A stretch of DNA of 64,000 nucleotides from CANJIV01 sp046330225 (GCA_046330225.1 JAXLTD010000001.1:558001-622000), one strand, 5' to 3'; positions 43,694-56,600 are shown, counted from the stretch's first letter. The notes: generated by a model from the letters alone, not told the origin. Numbers and translations are program-made.

Positions 43694-43744
43694 GTTCACC
43701 GGATCGTCACCAGTCGTTCACCGCAACGTCCCGTCTCGTTCACA
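43694..43744 (+). promoter_or_regulatory. five-unit PHO box upstream of the rightward exoprotein cluster
   Basis: Units in exact 11-base phase: GTTCACC (43694), CGTCACC (43705), GTTCACC (43716), CGTCCCG (43727), GTTCACA (43738). The last unit lies 32 bases before the GTG at 43777. GACCCT at 43765-43770, after a 20-base spacer, is a weak minus-10 candidate. This is the cleanest array in the window. It faces away from the pst array, forming a divergent Pho-regulated promoter region. Confidence 0.85.
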
Positions 43745-43776
43745 GCCTGCGGCCCGGGCCGCGCGACCCTGCGGCG

Positions 43777-45723
43777 GTGCCCCTGCGCGCGCTCGTCCCC
43801 TGCCTGCTCGCCGCCTGCCTCGCCGCCGCAGGGCTCGCCGCGCCCGCCCGGGCCCTGATCTTCGACGCGACCACGATCGACGGCCCGTCGGCCGACGTGC
43901 TCGACCTGGGCGGCGTCGCGATGTCGGAGGACGGCACCGGCGGCCTCGTCTACCGCAAGCGGGTCAACGGCCGGGCGCACGTCTTCGTCTCGCAGCTCGA
44001 CGGCGGGAAGTGGCTGCGCCCCCAGCGGGTCGATGTCGGGCCCAAGCAGGCTTTCGACTCCTCCTGGCCTCGCATCGCCGCCGGTGACGGGGGGCGGCTG
44101 CTCGTGATCTGGGTCCAGGAGTTCGGCACCAACTCCGACCGGCTCTTCTCGGCCACGCTCGACCCCGGTGCCACGCAGTTCCAGGCGCCGGTGCCCGTGG
44201 ACCTCAACGTGGGGGAGGCCACCGGGACCTACCCGTCGCTGGCGATGAACCGCAACGGGGCGGCGCTCGCCGTCTATCGCGTGCTCCCGGACGGCGGCCT
44301 CCCGGGCAACGGCCTGCCGCCGGGCTACGTGCGGGCCGACCTGCGCGTCGCCCGGTTCAACGGGCAGTTCTGGTCGGTGTTCGGGCAGCCGCTGGACCGC
44401 AACGACGCCTCGCCGGTGCGCATCCCGACGCCGGCGAACGCGCCGCAGGTGGGAATCGACCTCAACGGCAACGGCATCGTCGCCTTCCAGGAGCCCGACG
44501 ACGACTTCGTGGACCGGATCTGGGCGCGCCGGGTGTTCTCGAACGTCGCGAGCGTCCCGCTCCTCGTCAGCCCGCAGAAGCTCGGGAGCGCGGCGCTGCG
44601 CGGCGGCGCGGACCAGTTCGCCCTCGACGTTGCCGGCTTCGGCCAGGGGGCGGTCGCCTTCCGCCAGCAGTCCGGGCAGCCGGCCGCCTTCGCCGGGCCG
44701 CCGCGCATCATGGAGGCCCAGATCCCCGACGCGTTCACCGACGGCGCCAGCGCCTTCGGGACCGCCCGCTTCGCCGACGGCGCTCCGGCGGCCGGGCTCG
44801 CGGCGACCCCGTCGGCGCCGGCCGTCGCCGTCACCGCCGACGGGGCGTTCGAGGCGGACTTCGGCGCCGGGACGGGAACGTTCTCGGTCCGGGGCGACGA
44901 GACGACGGTCGGCGCGGCCGAGCGGCTGGACGACGTCGCGAGCTCCGTCCCGGGCGACCCGCAGGTCGACCTCGCCGCGAGCGGCGCGTCGGTCAGCGCC
45001 TGGAAGGTCCGGGCGGGGGCCCGCGGCGCGGTGGCGGTGCGCGAGCTCGGCGCCGACGGCGTGGAGGACGGCCGCCAGGTGTTCGCCGTCCAGGGCGGCC
45101 CGGTCGGCGACCTGCGGCTCGGCGGCTCGGGCCTGGGCGACGCAGCGATCGGCTTCTTCCAGGGAAGCCGGACCAGCGGGCAGATCGCCGGCGCCCTCGT
45201 CGACGCCCCGCCGACCGAGTTCGCCGTCCAGGCGCCCCTCGACACGGTCACCGCTGCGACGGTGCCGATCACGTGGGACCGCGCGCAGAACGCGATCACG
45301 GGCGTGCGCTACTCCGTCACGGTGGACGACGAGGTCGTCGCCGACGGGCTGCGGCGCCGGCGCTACACCCTGCGGCGCAGCCAGATCGACGACGGCCGCC
45401 ACGTCGTGCGCATCCTGGCCACCGACGGCAACGGGCAGGACACGACGAGCTTCCCGGGGCCGGTCCGGGTGGACCGCACGAAGCCGACGGTCGCGCTGCG
45501 GGCGGCCGGGCGGCGCCTGCGCATCCGGGTGACCGACGGCGCCGACGGGACCGGGGTGGAGGCCGGAGCCACGGCGGTCGCCTTCGGGGACGGACGGCGC
45601 GCCGCGGGGCGGCGGGCCGCGCTGCACCGGTACCGGCGGGCCGGCACCTACCGCGTGGCCGTGCGGGCCAGCGACCGCGCCGGCAACCGCGTGACGGTCC
45701 GGGCTCGGGTGCGGATCCGATGA
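43777..45723 (+). CDS. large exported beta-propeller-like protein under a PHO box
   Basis: A 648-residue exported protein with GTG start and a signal peptide (LRALVPCLLAACLAAAGLAA, cleavage ARA). The mature part has repeated blocks of 50-70 residues (VSQLDGGKWLRPQRVDVG, LAMNRNGAALAVYRVLPDGG, DLNGNGIVAFQEPDDDF) like those of exported propeller proteins. Then comes a C-terminal pair of Ig-like domains (PITWDRAQNAITGVRYSVTV and a REJ/Fn3-like region ending in VTVRARVRIR). No catalytic motif is seen. It is the first gene of an overlapping run reaching 58987. The PHO box shows likely induction by phosphate limitation. Precise function unknown. Confidence 0.72.
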   Translation: MPLRALVPCLLAACLAAAGLAAPARALIFDATTIDGPSADVLDLGGVAMSEDGTGGLVYRKRVNGRAHVFVSQLDGGKWLRPQRVDVGPKQAFDSSWPRIAAGDGGRLLVIWVQEFGTNSDRLFSATLDPGATQFQAPVPVDLNVGEATGTYPSLAMNRNGAALAVYRVLPDGGLPGNGLPPGYVRADLRVARFNGQFWSVFGQPLDRNDASPVRIPTPANAPQVGIDLNGNGIVAFQEPDDDFVDRIWARRVFSNVASVPLLVSPQKLGSAALRGGADQFALDVAGFGQGAVAFRQQSGQPAAFAGPPRIMEAQIPDAFTDGASAFGTARFADGAPAAGLAATPSAPAVAVTADGAFEADFGAGTGTFSVRGDETTVGAAERLDDVASSVPGDPQVDLAASGASVSAWKVRAGARGAVAVRELGADGVEDGRQVFAVQGGPVGDLRLGGSGLGDAAIGFFQGSRTSGQIAGALVDAPPTEFAVQAPLDTVTAATVPITWDRAQNAITGVRYSVTVDDEVVADGLRRRRYTLRRSQIDDGRHVVRILATDGNGQDTTSFPGPVRVDRTKPTVALRAAGRRLRIRVTDGADGTGVEAGATAVAFGDGRRAAGRRAALHRYRRAGTYRVAVRASDRAGNRVTVRARVRIR

Positions 45724-47726
45724 ACGGGCGGGTCGCCAGACGGGCCGTCCTGGCCGCCGCTGCCGCTGTGGCGGCGGCCCTTGCGGCGTGGCCCGCGGCC
45801 GCTCCGGCCTTCTACGGCAACGGCGCGAGCATCGTGTCCGCGTCGTTCGAGCGGCTCGAGCAAGGCGATGACGGCTCCTCGTCCGCGGCGATCTCGCGCA
45901 GCGGCCGCTACGTCGCCTTCCAGACCCAGGCGACGAACTTTTTCCCCGACGACGACCCCGACCCGCCCGGGCGCCTGCGCGCCGGCGGGATCTTCCGGCG
46001 CGACCTGGCCACCGGGACCCTGGCGCCCGTGGCCGACGGGGACCAGCTCGACGAGAACACGGGCACCCTGCTGATCCGCGGGGCACGCAGCCCGTCGATC
46101 AGCGCTGACGGGCGGTACGTCGCGTTCTCCACCGCGCAGCCGCTGGTGGCGGCCGACACCAACGACAACGTCGACGTCTACGTCCGCGACATGACGGTCC
46201 CCAAACGGTCGCCGGGCGCCTTCACGCTCGTCTCGGCGAAGAGCGGGGGCGACGTGCCCGCCACGTACGCCCCGCGCCCGGTGCCGCTGCCCGGCCGCAA
46301 CCCGGGTGCGGACGTCTGGCCGGGGGTCGCGCTCAGCGCCGACGGCCGCTCGGTCGTCTTCCGGACCGTCGAGGTCAGCTCCGACCTCCCGGACCGCGGT
46401 GCGGCCGACACGCCGGGCTACAACGTGTTCGTCCGCAACCTCGACACGAAGGCCACGCGGCTGGTGAGCACGGTCACGGCCGGCGGCGGTCCGGCGGGCG
46501 GGGCCTTCGGGCCGGCGGTCATCAGCGGAGACGGCACCACGGTCGCCTGGGTCGGCCAGAACGCTCCGGCGCAGACGCCGTTCCTGTCCGGCGAGTTCCA
46601 GGACGCGCTCACCTCCTACTTCCTCTGGAAGCGGATCGCGAACGGGCCGGCGGCGCCCACCCGCCGCATCACCGGCGCGGTCGACCTCGACGATCCCGGC
46701 TGCCCGCCGAACGGGTCGATCACCACCGATCCGACCGCCACCGGGCCGTGCTACGGGCCGCTTACGGATGCCGAGCGCGGCTTCGGGGACATCGCGACCC
46801 GCCCGCCGGTCCTCAGCGACGACGGCTACACCGTGGCCTTCCTCGCCAGCGCGAATCTGCGGCCGAACCTCACGGGCCTGCCCGGCCGCGACGTGTTCGT
46901 CACGAGCATGAATCCGGGCGTCTCCCGCAAGGACGCCACGCAGGAACTGACCCGCGAGGGCGCGCCGAGCGACGAGGGCGCGATCGGCCAGGTCGAGGAC
47001 CTCGCAATCTCGGGCGACGGCCGGCGCATCGCCTTCACCGCCGCCCGCAGCCGCTTCGTCCTCCCGTCGCCGCAGCCGATCGGCACCTTCCGGTCGTTCC
47101 CGGATTTCCGCGACGTGTTCGTGATCGACCGGGCCGCGGGCACGCTCGAGCGGGTCACGCGGGCTGCCGACGGCGGCGACTCCAACGGCGACGCCAGCCG
47201 GCCGACGCTCTCGCGCGACGGCGGCACCGTGGCGTTCGCCTCGGCGGCGTCGAACCTTCTCTTCGGCGACGCGAACGAGCGCGACGACGTCTTCGTCGCC
47301 ACGCGCCAGCCGGAGCCAGCCGACGAGCCGCCGCCGCCCCCGCCGGCGGACACGCCGCCGGTCCAGGAGGACCCGCCGGTGGCGCCGTCGCTGCGCGTCA
47401 CGCACACGACCCTGAAGGACGGCCGCGTGCGGCTCACCGTGGCGGCGCCCTCCAAGGGCCAGGTCGACGTGCTCGCGCGAGCGCAGGTCAAGGTCCGCTC
47501 CAAGCGCAGCCTCCAGGTCGTCGCGAGCGGAGGCCGCGGCGCCCCGCGCCGGTCCCAGGTGACGGTGACCCTCGCCCTCCTGGCCCGATTCCGGACCCAG
47601 GTCAGGCCGGGCGGATCGCTGCGCGCGTCGGCCCGGGTGCGCTTCACGCCCAGGCCCGCCGGCCAGGCCCGAACCCGCACCGTGACGGTGGTCTTCAGGC
47701 GCCCGAAGCACCCGGCCACGTCGTGA
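45720..47726 (+). CDS. exported TolB/WD40-like propeller protein
   Basis: A 668-residue exported protein. Signal peptide from RRAVLAAAAAVAAALAAWPA with cleavage before FYGNGAS. Six or more repeats follow the pattern ISRSGRYVAFQT, ISADGRYVAFSTA, LSADGRSVVFRT, ISGDGTTVAWVG, LSDDGYTVAFLA, ISGDGRRIAFTA, LSRDGGTVAFAS, the signature of TolB-type blades. A Pro-rich hinge (PEPADEPPPPPPADTPP) links to a C-terminal Ig-like domain. It starts with ATG overlapping the previous stop. It may assemble with the preceding propeller protein on the surface. Binding partner unknown. Confidence 0.75.
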   Translation: MNGRVARRAVLAAAAAVAAALAAWPAAAPAFYGNGASIVSASFERLEQGDDGSSSAAISRSGRYVAFQTQATNFFPDDDPDPPGRLRAGGIFRRDLATGTLAPVADGDQLDENTGTLLIRGARSPSISADGRYVAFSTAQPLVAADTNDNVDVYVRDMTVPKRSPGAFTLVSAKSGGDVPATYAPRPVPLPGRNPGADVWPGVALSADGRSVVFRTVEVSSDLPDRGAADTPGYNVFVRNLDTKATRLVSTVTAGGGPAGGAFGPAVISGDGTTVAWVGQNAPAQTPFLSGEFQDALTSYFLWKRIANGPAAPTRRITGAVDLDDPGCPPNGSITTDPTATGPCYGPLTDAERGFGDIATRPPVLSDDGYTVAFLASANLRPNLTGLPGRDVFVTSMNPGVSRKDATQELTREGAPSDEGAIGQVEDLAISGDGRRIAFTAARSRFVLPSPQPIGTFRSFPDFRDVFVIDRAAGTLERVTRAADGGDSNGDASRPTLSRDGGTVAFASAASNLLFGDANERDDVFVATRQPEPADEPPPPPPADTPPVQEDPPVAPSLRVTHTTLKDGRVRLTVAAPSKGQVDVLARAQVKVRSKRSLQVVASGGRGAPRRSQVTVTLALLARFRTQVRPGGSLRASARVRFTPRPAGQARTRTVTVVFRRPKHPATS

Positions 47727-47752
47727 CGGGTCCGCGCGCGAGTGCGCCAGGT

Positions 47753-47803
47753 GGTGAACGTCTGGTGACGGTCTGGAGACCGTCTTGGAACCGGCCGGTA
47801 ACA
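47753..47803 (-). promoter_or_regulatory. PHO-box-like array in reverse orientation before the PstS-like gene
   Basis: On the plus strand the units GGTGAAC (47753), GGTGACG (47764), GGAGACC (47775), TGGAACC (47786) and GGTAACA (47797) recur every 11 bases. Their complements read GTTCACC, CGTCACC, GGTCTCC, GGTTCCA and TGTTACC. The array thus points left, but no gene reads left from here. The next gene (PstS-like, start 47906) reads right, 102 bases on. Either the orientation does not matter, or an antisense transcript exists. Confidence 0.65.
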
Positions 47804-47905
47804 CGGCCGAGAAAACCCTGTGAAGGGGGGTTGGCAGCCGGAATCCCCTCTGTGAGGTTGCGGTCCGTTCCAGCGGTCCAACTGCATGAAAGGACAGTCC
47901 CTCAC

Positions 47906-49741
47906 ATGAGCTCTCGTGTGTCATGCGGCCGGATCCCAGGGAGGGCGCGGCTCGGAGTCGCACTCGTGGGATCCGTCGCCGCACTCGCCGCGCTGGCGCC
48001 CGCCTCGGCGGACGCCGCGTTCACCCTGAACGCCTGCGCCGGCAGCGCCATCACCGGTCGCGGCGCGTCGTTCCAGAACGCCGCCCAGAGCGGCTTCAAC
48101 CAGGCCTTCCGAGGCCCCGACGCGTGCGACGTGGCCGCACCCGGCGTCACGTATGACCCCGCCGGCAGCGGCGCGGGCCGCCGGGCGCTCGGCGAGCGGT
48201 CGGCACCGAACACGACGGGAGCGCGCGACGCCGCCATTCGGTTCGGCGCCACCGACGACCCACCGACCCCGACCCAGCAGGGCCAGATCAACAACGGCCT
48301 CGATGCCGCCGGCGACGAGGGGACCGTCCACGTGATTCCGGTCGCCGTGGGGCCAGTGGTGCCGACGGTCAACTTCCCGGCCGGCTGCCTGCCCGCGGGA
48401 ACGGCGAAGTACTCGGCCGACGCCGGCGACGACAACGCCGCGAACAACCAGTTCCGGTTCAAGGTCTCCAACGCCCAGTGGGAGCTGGCCTGGGCCGGCG
48501 ATCCGAACGCCGACACCTGGGGCGAGTTCCTCGGCGGCGCGGCCAACATCACGGCCAACCCGCCCGACGGGGGCGCCAACGACGCTGCGTGCGCGGCCAA
48601 GCCGGTCGTCCGCGTGGTGCGCCTGGACTCCTCGGGCACGACGTTCGCCCTGAAGCAGTGGCTCAAGACGGTCAACCCGGCCCGCACGTGGGAGGAGCCG
48701 ACGCTGGCGAACACCGCGTGGCCGAACGACACGGGCGGCACCGCCGTCCAGCGCGGCGCGGCGAACGGGAACGGCTCGCTGGCCGACAAGGTCAACGCAA
48801 CGGACGGGGCGATCGGCTACGGCGATCTCGCCACGATCCGGTCGAAGGGCTTCGGCAAGTCCGCCGCGGCCATCGCGAGCTACGACCGCACGTTCTGGGT
48901 CCCGCTCGCGAACGGGTCGGCGGCGACCGCCGAGCCGTCGATCGAGCCGCTCTCGTACAAGAACGGCCTGCCCGGTGCCAACTGCACTGCCACCGCGTTC
49001 CAGAACCTCCCGAACGCCGGGAACTCGCCGAACGGCGACCCGACGCTGGGCGACTGGTCGACGGTCACGGGTGTCAACTCCAGCTCCGGCTGGCCGATCT
49101 GCACCCTGACGTGGGATCTCGCGTTCGACGACAACTCGACGGTGTACGGCAACACCGCCGCGGAGGAGGGCAAGGCCCGCACGGTCAAGGACTACCTGGC
49201 GACCGCCGTCGGCCTGTCGGGCCAGGGCTCGCTCTCCGGGCGTGACTACGCGGCGCTTCCCGCCGGGCTGGCAACCATCGCCCGCAACGGCGTCGCCGCG
49301 ATCGGCTGGAACAAGGCCGGCACCGGCGGCGGCGGCGGTGGCGGTGGCGGCGGTGGCGGTGGCGGCGGCGGTGGCGGCGGCGGGAACCCGCCTCCGTCCA
49401 AGCCGAGCAACGCCTTCTCAATTCCGAGCGCCACCACGGCCAGCAGCGGACTGATCACCATCGGCCTGCGCCTGCCGGGCGCCGGACGGGTCCGCGGCGT
49501 CGCCACGGCGAACATCACCGGCTCCTCGCGGGTCCGGACGGTCGCCACGGCCACGCTCACGGTCTCGAAGGCCGGCAGCTACAAGCTCAAGCTGAAGGTC
49601 AACGCGACGGGCAAGCGTGCCCTGAGCACGGCCAAGAGCAAGCGGCTGAAGGTCACGGTGAAGGTCACGTTCACGCCAACCGGCGGGTCGTCGCGCACGG
49701 TCACGAAGACCGTGACGCTCAAGGCCCCCAAGGCGAAGTAA
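47906..49741 (+). CDS. PstS-like phosphate-binding protein with polyglycine linker and extra C-terminal domain
   Basis: A 611-residue exported protein. Signal peptide (LGVALVGSVAALAALAPASA, cleavage near ADA). Residues ~45-470 form a large substrate-binding domain with PstS hallmarks GRGASFQNAAQSGFNQAF, DPAGSGAGRRALGE and VRLDSSGTTFALKQWL. Many Cys residues suggest disulphides. About 20 consecutive glycines (49325-49384) lead through NPPPSKPS to a ~110-residue basic beta domain that ends in LKAPKAK. PstS alone is about 350 residues, so this is enlarged. AAAGGA at 47889-47894 precedes the start. It may capture phosphate or display it at the surface. Confidence 0.78.
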   Translation: MSSRVSCGRIPGRARLGVALVGSVAALAALAPASADAAFTLNACAGSAITGRGASFQNAAQSGFNQAFRGPDACDVAAPGVTYDPAGSGAGRRALGERSAPNTTGARDAAIRFGATDDPPTPTQQGQINNGLDAAGDEGTVHVIPVAVGPVVPTVNFPAGCLPAGTAKYSADAGDDNAANNQFRFKVSNAQWELAWAGDPNADTWGEFLGGAANITANPPDGGANDAACAAKPVVRVVRLDSSGTTFALKQWLKTVNPARTWEEPTLANTAWPNDTGGTAVQRGAANGNGSLADKVNATDGAIGYGDLATIRSKGFGKSAAAIASYDRTFWVPLANGSAATAEPSIEPLSYKNGLPGANCTATAFQNLPNAGNSPNGDPTLGDWSTVTGVNSSSGWPICTLTWDLAFDDNSTVYGNTAAEEGKARTVKDYLATAVGLSGQGSLSGRDYAALPAGLATIARNGVAAIGWNKAGTGGGGGGGGGGGGGGGGGGGGNPPPSKPSNAFSIPSATTASSGLITIGLRLPGAGRVRGVATANITGSSRVRTVATATLTVSKAGSYKLKLKVNATGKRALSTAKSKRLKVTVKVTFTPTGGSSRTVTKTVTLKAPKAK

Positions 49742-49785
49742 CGGAGCGCCTCAGGGCACTCCCCCTCCCAGCAGCGCGCATGCGG

Positions 49786-49814
49786 CGCCCGGGCCTCAGG
49801 ACGAGGCCCGGGCG
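49786..49814 (+). terminator. strong hairpin between the PstS-like gene and ftsH
   Basis: CGCCCGGGCCTC (49786-49797) and GAGGCCCGGGCG (49803-49814) form a perfect twelve-base-pair stem with a five-base loop, about 45 bases after the stop codon at 49741. No U-tract follows. It may end most transcripts from the PHO-box promoters before ftsH, so that ftsH and later genes could be partly independent. The gap 49742-49892 shows nothing else convincing. Confidence 0.55.
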
Positions 49815-49892
49815 TCGAGCGCGTCTCGCGAGCGCAACGCGTCTTCACCACATGGACACCACCAGCCACGCTCCCGACCTCAGGATCACCCT

Positions 49893-51981
<2,089 letters not shown>

Positions 51982-51998
<17 letters not shown>

Positions 51999-53685
51999 GC
52001 GCCCGGCCCGCCTGGCGGGCGCCTGGCTTCGCGGCGCGGCGGCGTCCGCCGCGGCCGCCGCCGTCGCGGCCACCAGTGCCGGGCCGGCCGCCGCGGCGCC
52101 CTCGTGGCGCCTCGAGCAGCCGCCGCCGCCGGCCGGCGCGATCTTCAAGGTCCCGCTCGGCGCGCCCGGCGACCTCAGCTTCTACGGCCCGAACCGCGGC
52201 CTGCTCGCCGTCGAGGGCAACGCCACGATTGCGCGCGGCCTCTTCGCCTGGAACGGGCAGTCCTGGCACCAGCTCACGACGGTGTGCGGCGGCTCGGGCG
52301 ACACGACCCGCATCGCCTGGGCGGGCCCGCAGGAGTTCTGGACGATCACCGCGCCGAGCCTGCCGCGCGTCGGCAACGGGACAGCGCTGTGCCACGTCGC
52401 TGGCGGCCAGGTCGTGGGCTCCTACAGCACGCAGGACCAGTCGCCCGATCCGTACCGCCAGATGGCGGCGGCGGCCTGCACCGGCCCGAGCGACTGCTGG
52501 TTCGGCGGGGTGGGCTCCCAGGACCCGACGGGCGAGCGCGTGGGCGCCTTCCACCTGCACTGGGACGGGACGCAGCTGACCTCGGCCTACGCCCCGCAGG
52601 GCCGCGGCGTGACCGGCATCTTCCCGCTCGGCTCGACGTTGTGGGAGACGACCCTGGTCGGCCAGCGGCCCGAGGACCCGACCGGCGAGGTCGACCTGGC
52701 CGAGCCCGAGGTGCCCAAGCCGCGCCTCATCCACCGCATCGACGGCGGCACGTTCGCCAACGATCCGTTCCAGACGTCCGGCCTTCCGGGCGTGCCGGAC
52801 GACGGCACCGAGCTGCTGGCCATCGACGGCGACGGGACCCAGCTGTGGGCCGCCGGCGGCGGCGCGGCCTCCGGGCCGGCGGCGCCGGCCGGGGGATCGG
52901 TCGCGCGGCCGCCGATCGTCGTTCGCATGGCCGGCGGCGCCTGGCAGGAGGTCCCGATCCCGGCGGCGGCGTTCGGGCCCAGCGACCGCATCGTGGACCT
53001 GGCAGTCCTGCCCGGGACCGACTCCGCCTGGGCCGTCGTGCAGCCGTTCGCCGAGCGCCGCAGCACGACCGCGAAGGCGAAGCTCGCCCTCATCAAGGCC
53101 GACGGCACGGTCGAGGTGACCCGGCTGCCCGCCAGCGGGGCCGGCCGCGGGAGCGCCGCGCGGATCGACTGCGCCACCGCCACCGACTGCTGGATGGCCA
53201 CGCACGCCGGCTGGCTCTTCCACTGGACCGACGGGGCGCCGCAGGCGCTCGACACCGATCCGGCCTTCCAGTCGCTCATCACGTTCCGCCCGAACGAGGC
53301 CGCCGAGCAGTTCGTCGCCGACACGCCGCCGGAGGACGACTCGGACCTGTTCAAGCCGCCGCCCCCGACGACGCCGCCGAAGACGAAGCCCCCGACGGTC
53401 CGCGTGAAGCGGCTGCCGCCGCTCATGCGCAGCGTGCGCAGCCGGCTGGCGGGGCGCACGCTCACCATTCGGTTCCGGCTCGTGCGCACGGCCCGCGTCG
53501 CGGTGATCGGCTACCGCGGCGCGACGGTGGTCGCGCGCACGCCCAAGCGGCTGCTGAGGCCCGGGCAGCGGATCCTGCGGCTGCGCCTGAACCCGAAGCG
53601 CTGGCCCACCCGGCTGAAGTTCGACACCACCGAGCCCGGCCGGACGCCGGCGACCGGCGGCGGCGACGAGACGGTGACGACGTGA
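51982..53685 (+). CDS. exported protein with propeller-like repeats
   Basis: A 567-residue exported protein with GTG start overlapping ftsH. Signal peptide has an Arg-rich start (MRRRSRRPARLAGAWLRG) and cleaves near PAAAAPS. The body is Gly/Trp-rich with recurring motifs GPNRGLLAVEGNATIARGLF, FAWNGQSWHQL, CWFGGVGSQDPTGE, CTGPSDCW and CATATDCWMATHAGWLFHW, which resemble Ycf48/sialidase-like propeller blades. A C-terminal ~130 residues is basic with a Pro-rich hinge (PPPPTTPPKTKPPT) and a beta domain. Stop shares four bases with the 1509-residue gene downstream, so the two are co-translated. Function unknown. Confidence 0.75.
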
Positions 53686-56600
53686 GCCGGGCGCGCCGGG
53701 GCGCGCCGCACCTCGCCGTGGCGGCCGTGCTCGCCCTGGCGGCGGTCGCCGTGCTCGCCGGACTGCTGGCGCCCGGACGGGCCCGCTCGGCCCCGGGGGG
53801 CCTGCCTCAGCCGCTGCCCACGCTCGGGGTCGCCGATACCGAGACCGTCCTCATGGGGGCCGCGCCCGACGGGGCGCCGGGCGAGGCGTGGGCCTACCGG
53901 AGGCTGCCGCGCGATGTCGGGGCGCCGGTGGTCAACGGCCAGCCGCTCGAGCTCGGGCCGGTCGCCAACCCGCAGTCCCCGGACCCTCAGCTCGTCTTCC
54001 TGCGCCACACCACGGCGACCGGCTGGCAGATGCTCCAGACGCCGATGGACGAGAACGGCGCCACGATCCGCGGGCCGATTCCCAATCCGCTCTCGGCCCG
54101 CACGACCCGGGCCGGCGGCGGCCTGCTCATGGGCCGCGATCCCGCCCGCGCGGGCGACCGGCAGGCCGTCGTGATGACGCGGGATCCCGGGAGCCGCTTC
54201 CGCATCCTGCCGGAGCCCCCGGCCGACGTGCTCCTGCCGGCGGGCATCGGCGACCCCGCCGAGGCGCTGGCCGGCGAGCGCGGCACCGGGACCGTCGTCG
54301 TCACCGCCTTTGACCAGAACGACAAGGCCGGCGTCTACCTGGCGCCGACGGGCCGCGACGCCGAGGACGGCATCCTGCACTGGGACGGCCTGAGCTGGAC
54401 GCGCGAGCCGGTGCGGATCCCCGCCGGCTCCGAGAGCTTCTTCCAGATCACGGCCCTCTCGGCCACCTCGGCCACGAACGCCTGGGCGCTGGCCCGCACG
54501 GCCGACGCGCTGGGCCGCGGCATCGTGCTCTTCCAGCGGGCGGTCCAGAACAACGCCCCGGTGTGGGTGGAGCGGCCGCTTGGGTCGGCGCGGTTCCGCA
54601 ATGCCGACACGCCGGCGCTGTCGATCACCGGCGTCCAGGCCCTCGGCGGCGCGGCCGATCCGCTCACCGCGACCTCGGCGGGCGTGTGGATCGACCTGGC
54701 GATGAAGGTCGGCGGCACGCCGACCGACGCGACGATCTACTTCGACCCGGGCGCCGGGCCCGGGGACGTCACCGGGTCGTGGTGCGACGCGCCGTCGGTG
54801 TGCAGCCAGCCGCTGAACGCGAGGATCTCCGGGCGGCGCGGCTACCGCAGCTTCGCCTGGGCGGGGCCGGGCTTCGGCACCCGGGTCATCACGAACCCGC
54901 TGCTGCCCGGCGGCGACGACGAGACCAACCGCGGCACCTACCTGTCCCTCGAAGGCTCCCGGTTCGTGCGGCGCCCCGGCGGCGGGGGGAACTTTCGGCG
55001 CTCGGGCGCCTTCGCCTCCGCCACGGACGGATGGCTGGAGGGCCCGGTGCGAATCGGCACCGAGGACCGCCCGAGCAAGCTCGAGAGCTGGCCGCTGGCC
55101 CTCCGGGCGCCGCTGACCGCGGTGGCGCCTGCGCCGGGCGCCGCCGCCGGCTCCCTGGATGCCGGGGCGCTGGCGGTCGGCGGCGACGGCGGCGTCGAGC
55201 GGTACACGAAGGCCGGCGGATGGCAGCGGGAGTTCCTGCTCACGGGGTCCGGCGCCGTGGCGCGCCCGCAGCTTCGCGGCGTCGCCTGGCCGGAGCCCGG
55301 GCGGGCCCACGCGGTCGGCGACGTTGGCGCGATGTGGCTGTGGCGGGCCGAGACCGGCCTGTGGGAGAAGGATCCGGCGGCCCCGGTCGGGTTCGAGGCC
55401 AACCTCATGGACGTCGCCTTTGACCCAGCCGACCCGGACCGCGGGTACGCGGTCGGCAAGGGGGGGACGCTGCTCCGGTACGGCAAGACCTGGGAGCAGG
55501 AGGCGGTCCCGGACGGGCTCGGCTCCGCAAACTTCACCCAGGTCGCGTTCGCCGGGCGCCAGGCCCTCGTCGCGGCGGGCGGCAGCGTCCTCGTCAACAG
55601 CGGCGGCGGCTGGGAGGTCGACGGCCAGGCCAGGGCGCTCCTCGACACGGTCCGCTCCGGGGATCCCCAGATGGTGTCCGTGGCCGGCCTGCCCGACGGC
55701 GGCGCGGTCGCCGGCGGCCGCGATGTCGTGATCGAGCGTGACGGCGGGCCGGGCACGCCCTGGCGGTTTGCCGACCAGCCGCTGCCGGGGTCGACCGTCG
55801 TCGCCCTCGGCGCGTTCCGCGACGGAGGCCGCGTCCGCGCCGTCGTCTCGGCGGTGCCGCAGATCGCCTATCCGCTCCCGGACATCCTCCCGCCGACGGA
55901 TCCGAACGTGCCGGACCCGATCATCCCGCCGTTCGGGCTGCCCGGCGACGGCTACGTGCTCCGCGAGACCGCGGGCGGCTGGCGCGACGAGGAGCAGGCC
56001 GCGTTCTTCGGCTCCGGGAGCGACCGCCCGCTCAAGGCCGACCCGATCCTCGCATTCGACCTGGATGCCAGCGGTTCCGGCTGGGCCGTGGGCGGCTGGA
56101 GCGGGCAGGCCGACAGCGCGGGCCGGGGGTCGGGCTCCACCGGCGCGCAGGGCAGCGCCGACCGGGCCCGCGTGCAAACCGCCGGCGCCTACCGCTACGA
56201 CCCGGGCGGATCGCCGCCGGGCCCGCCGAGCGCCGCCGATGCGCCGCTCGCGCTGCCCGCGGGCCCGATCCGCCTCGCGGTCGCCGGCCACGCCCAGTGC
56301 GAGGCGCCGTGCGCCGACCTCGCGCCGCAGGGTCTTGGGCCGGACCGCACGCTCGCGGGCGCCTTGGGGAAGGTCGCCGCCCAGGCGGGCAAGCCGAACG
56401 GTCCGCGGATGCTGCTCTACACGGGCGGCCGGTCCAAGCCGGGCGGCGCCCCCCAGTCCGACGCCGAGGCCGGCCGGTACGCCGAGCTGCTGGGCGGCCA
56501 GCCCGGGCTGCCCGTGTATCCGGCGGTGGGGCCGGGCGAGTCGGCGGGCGGGCAGACCGGCGCCTACGAGTCCGCGTTCGCCGGGTTCAGCACCCCGTTC

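Noticed and set aside
49185..49421. Leftward open frame rich in Arg/His opposite the polyglycine linker
   Set aside because: It is the reverse reading of the GGC/GGT repeat that encodes glycine and has no start signal.
49843..49871. CTTCACC and weaker units before ftsH as a further PHO box
   Set aside because: Only the first unit is good; later units (GGACACC, GCCACGC) are poor, so I do not call it a feature.
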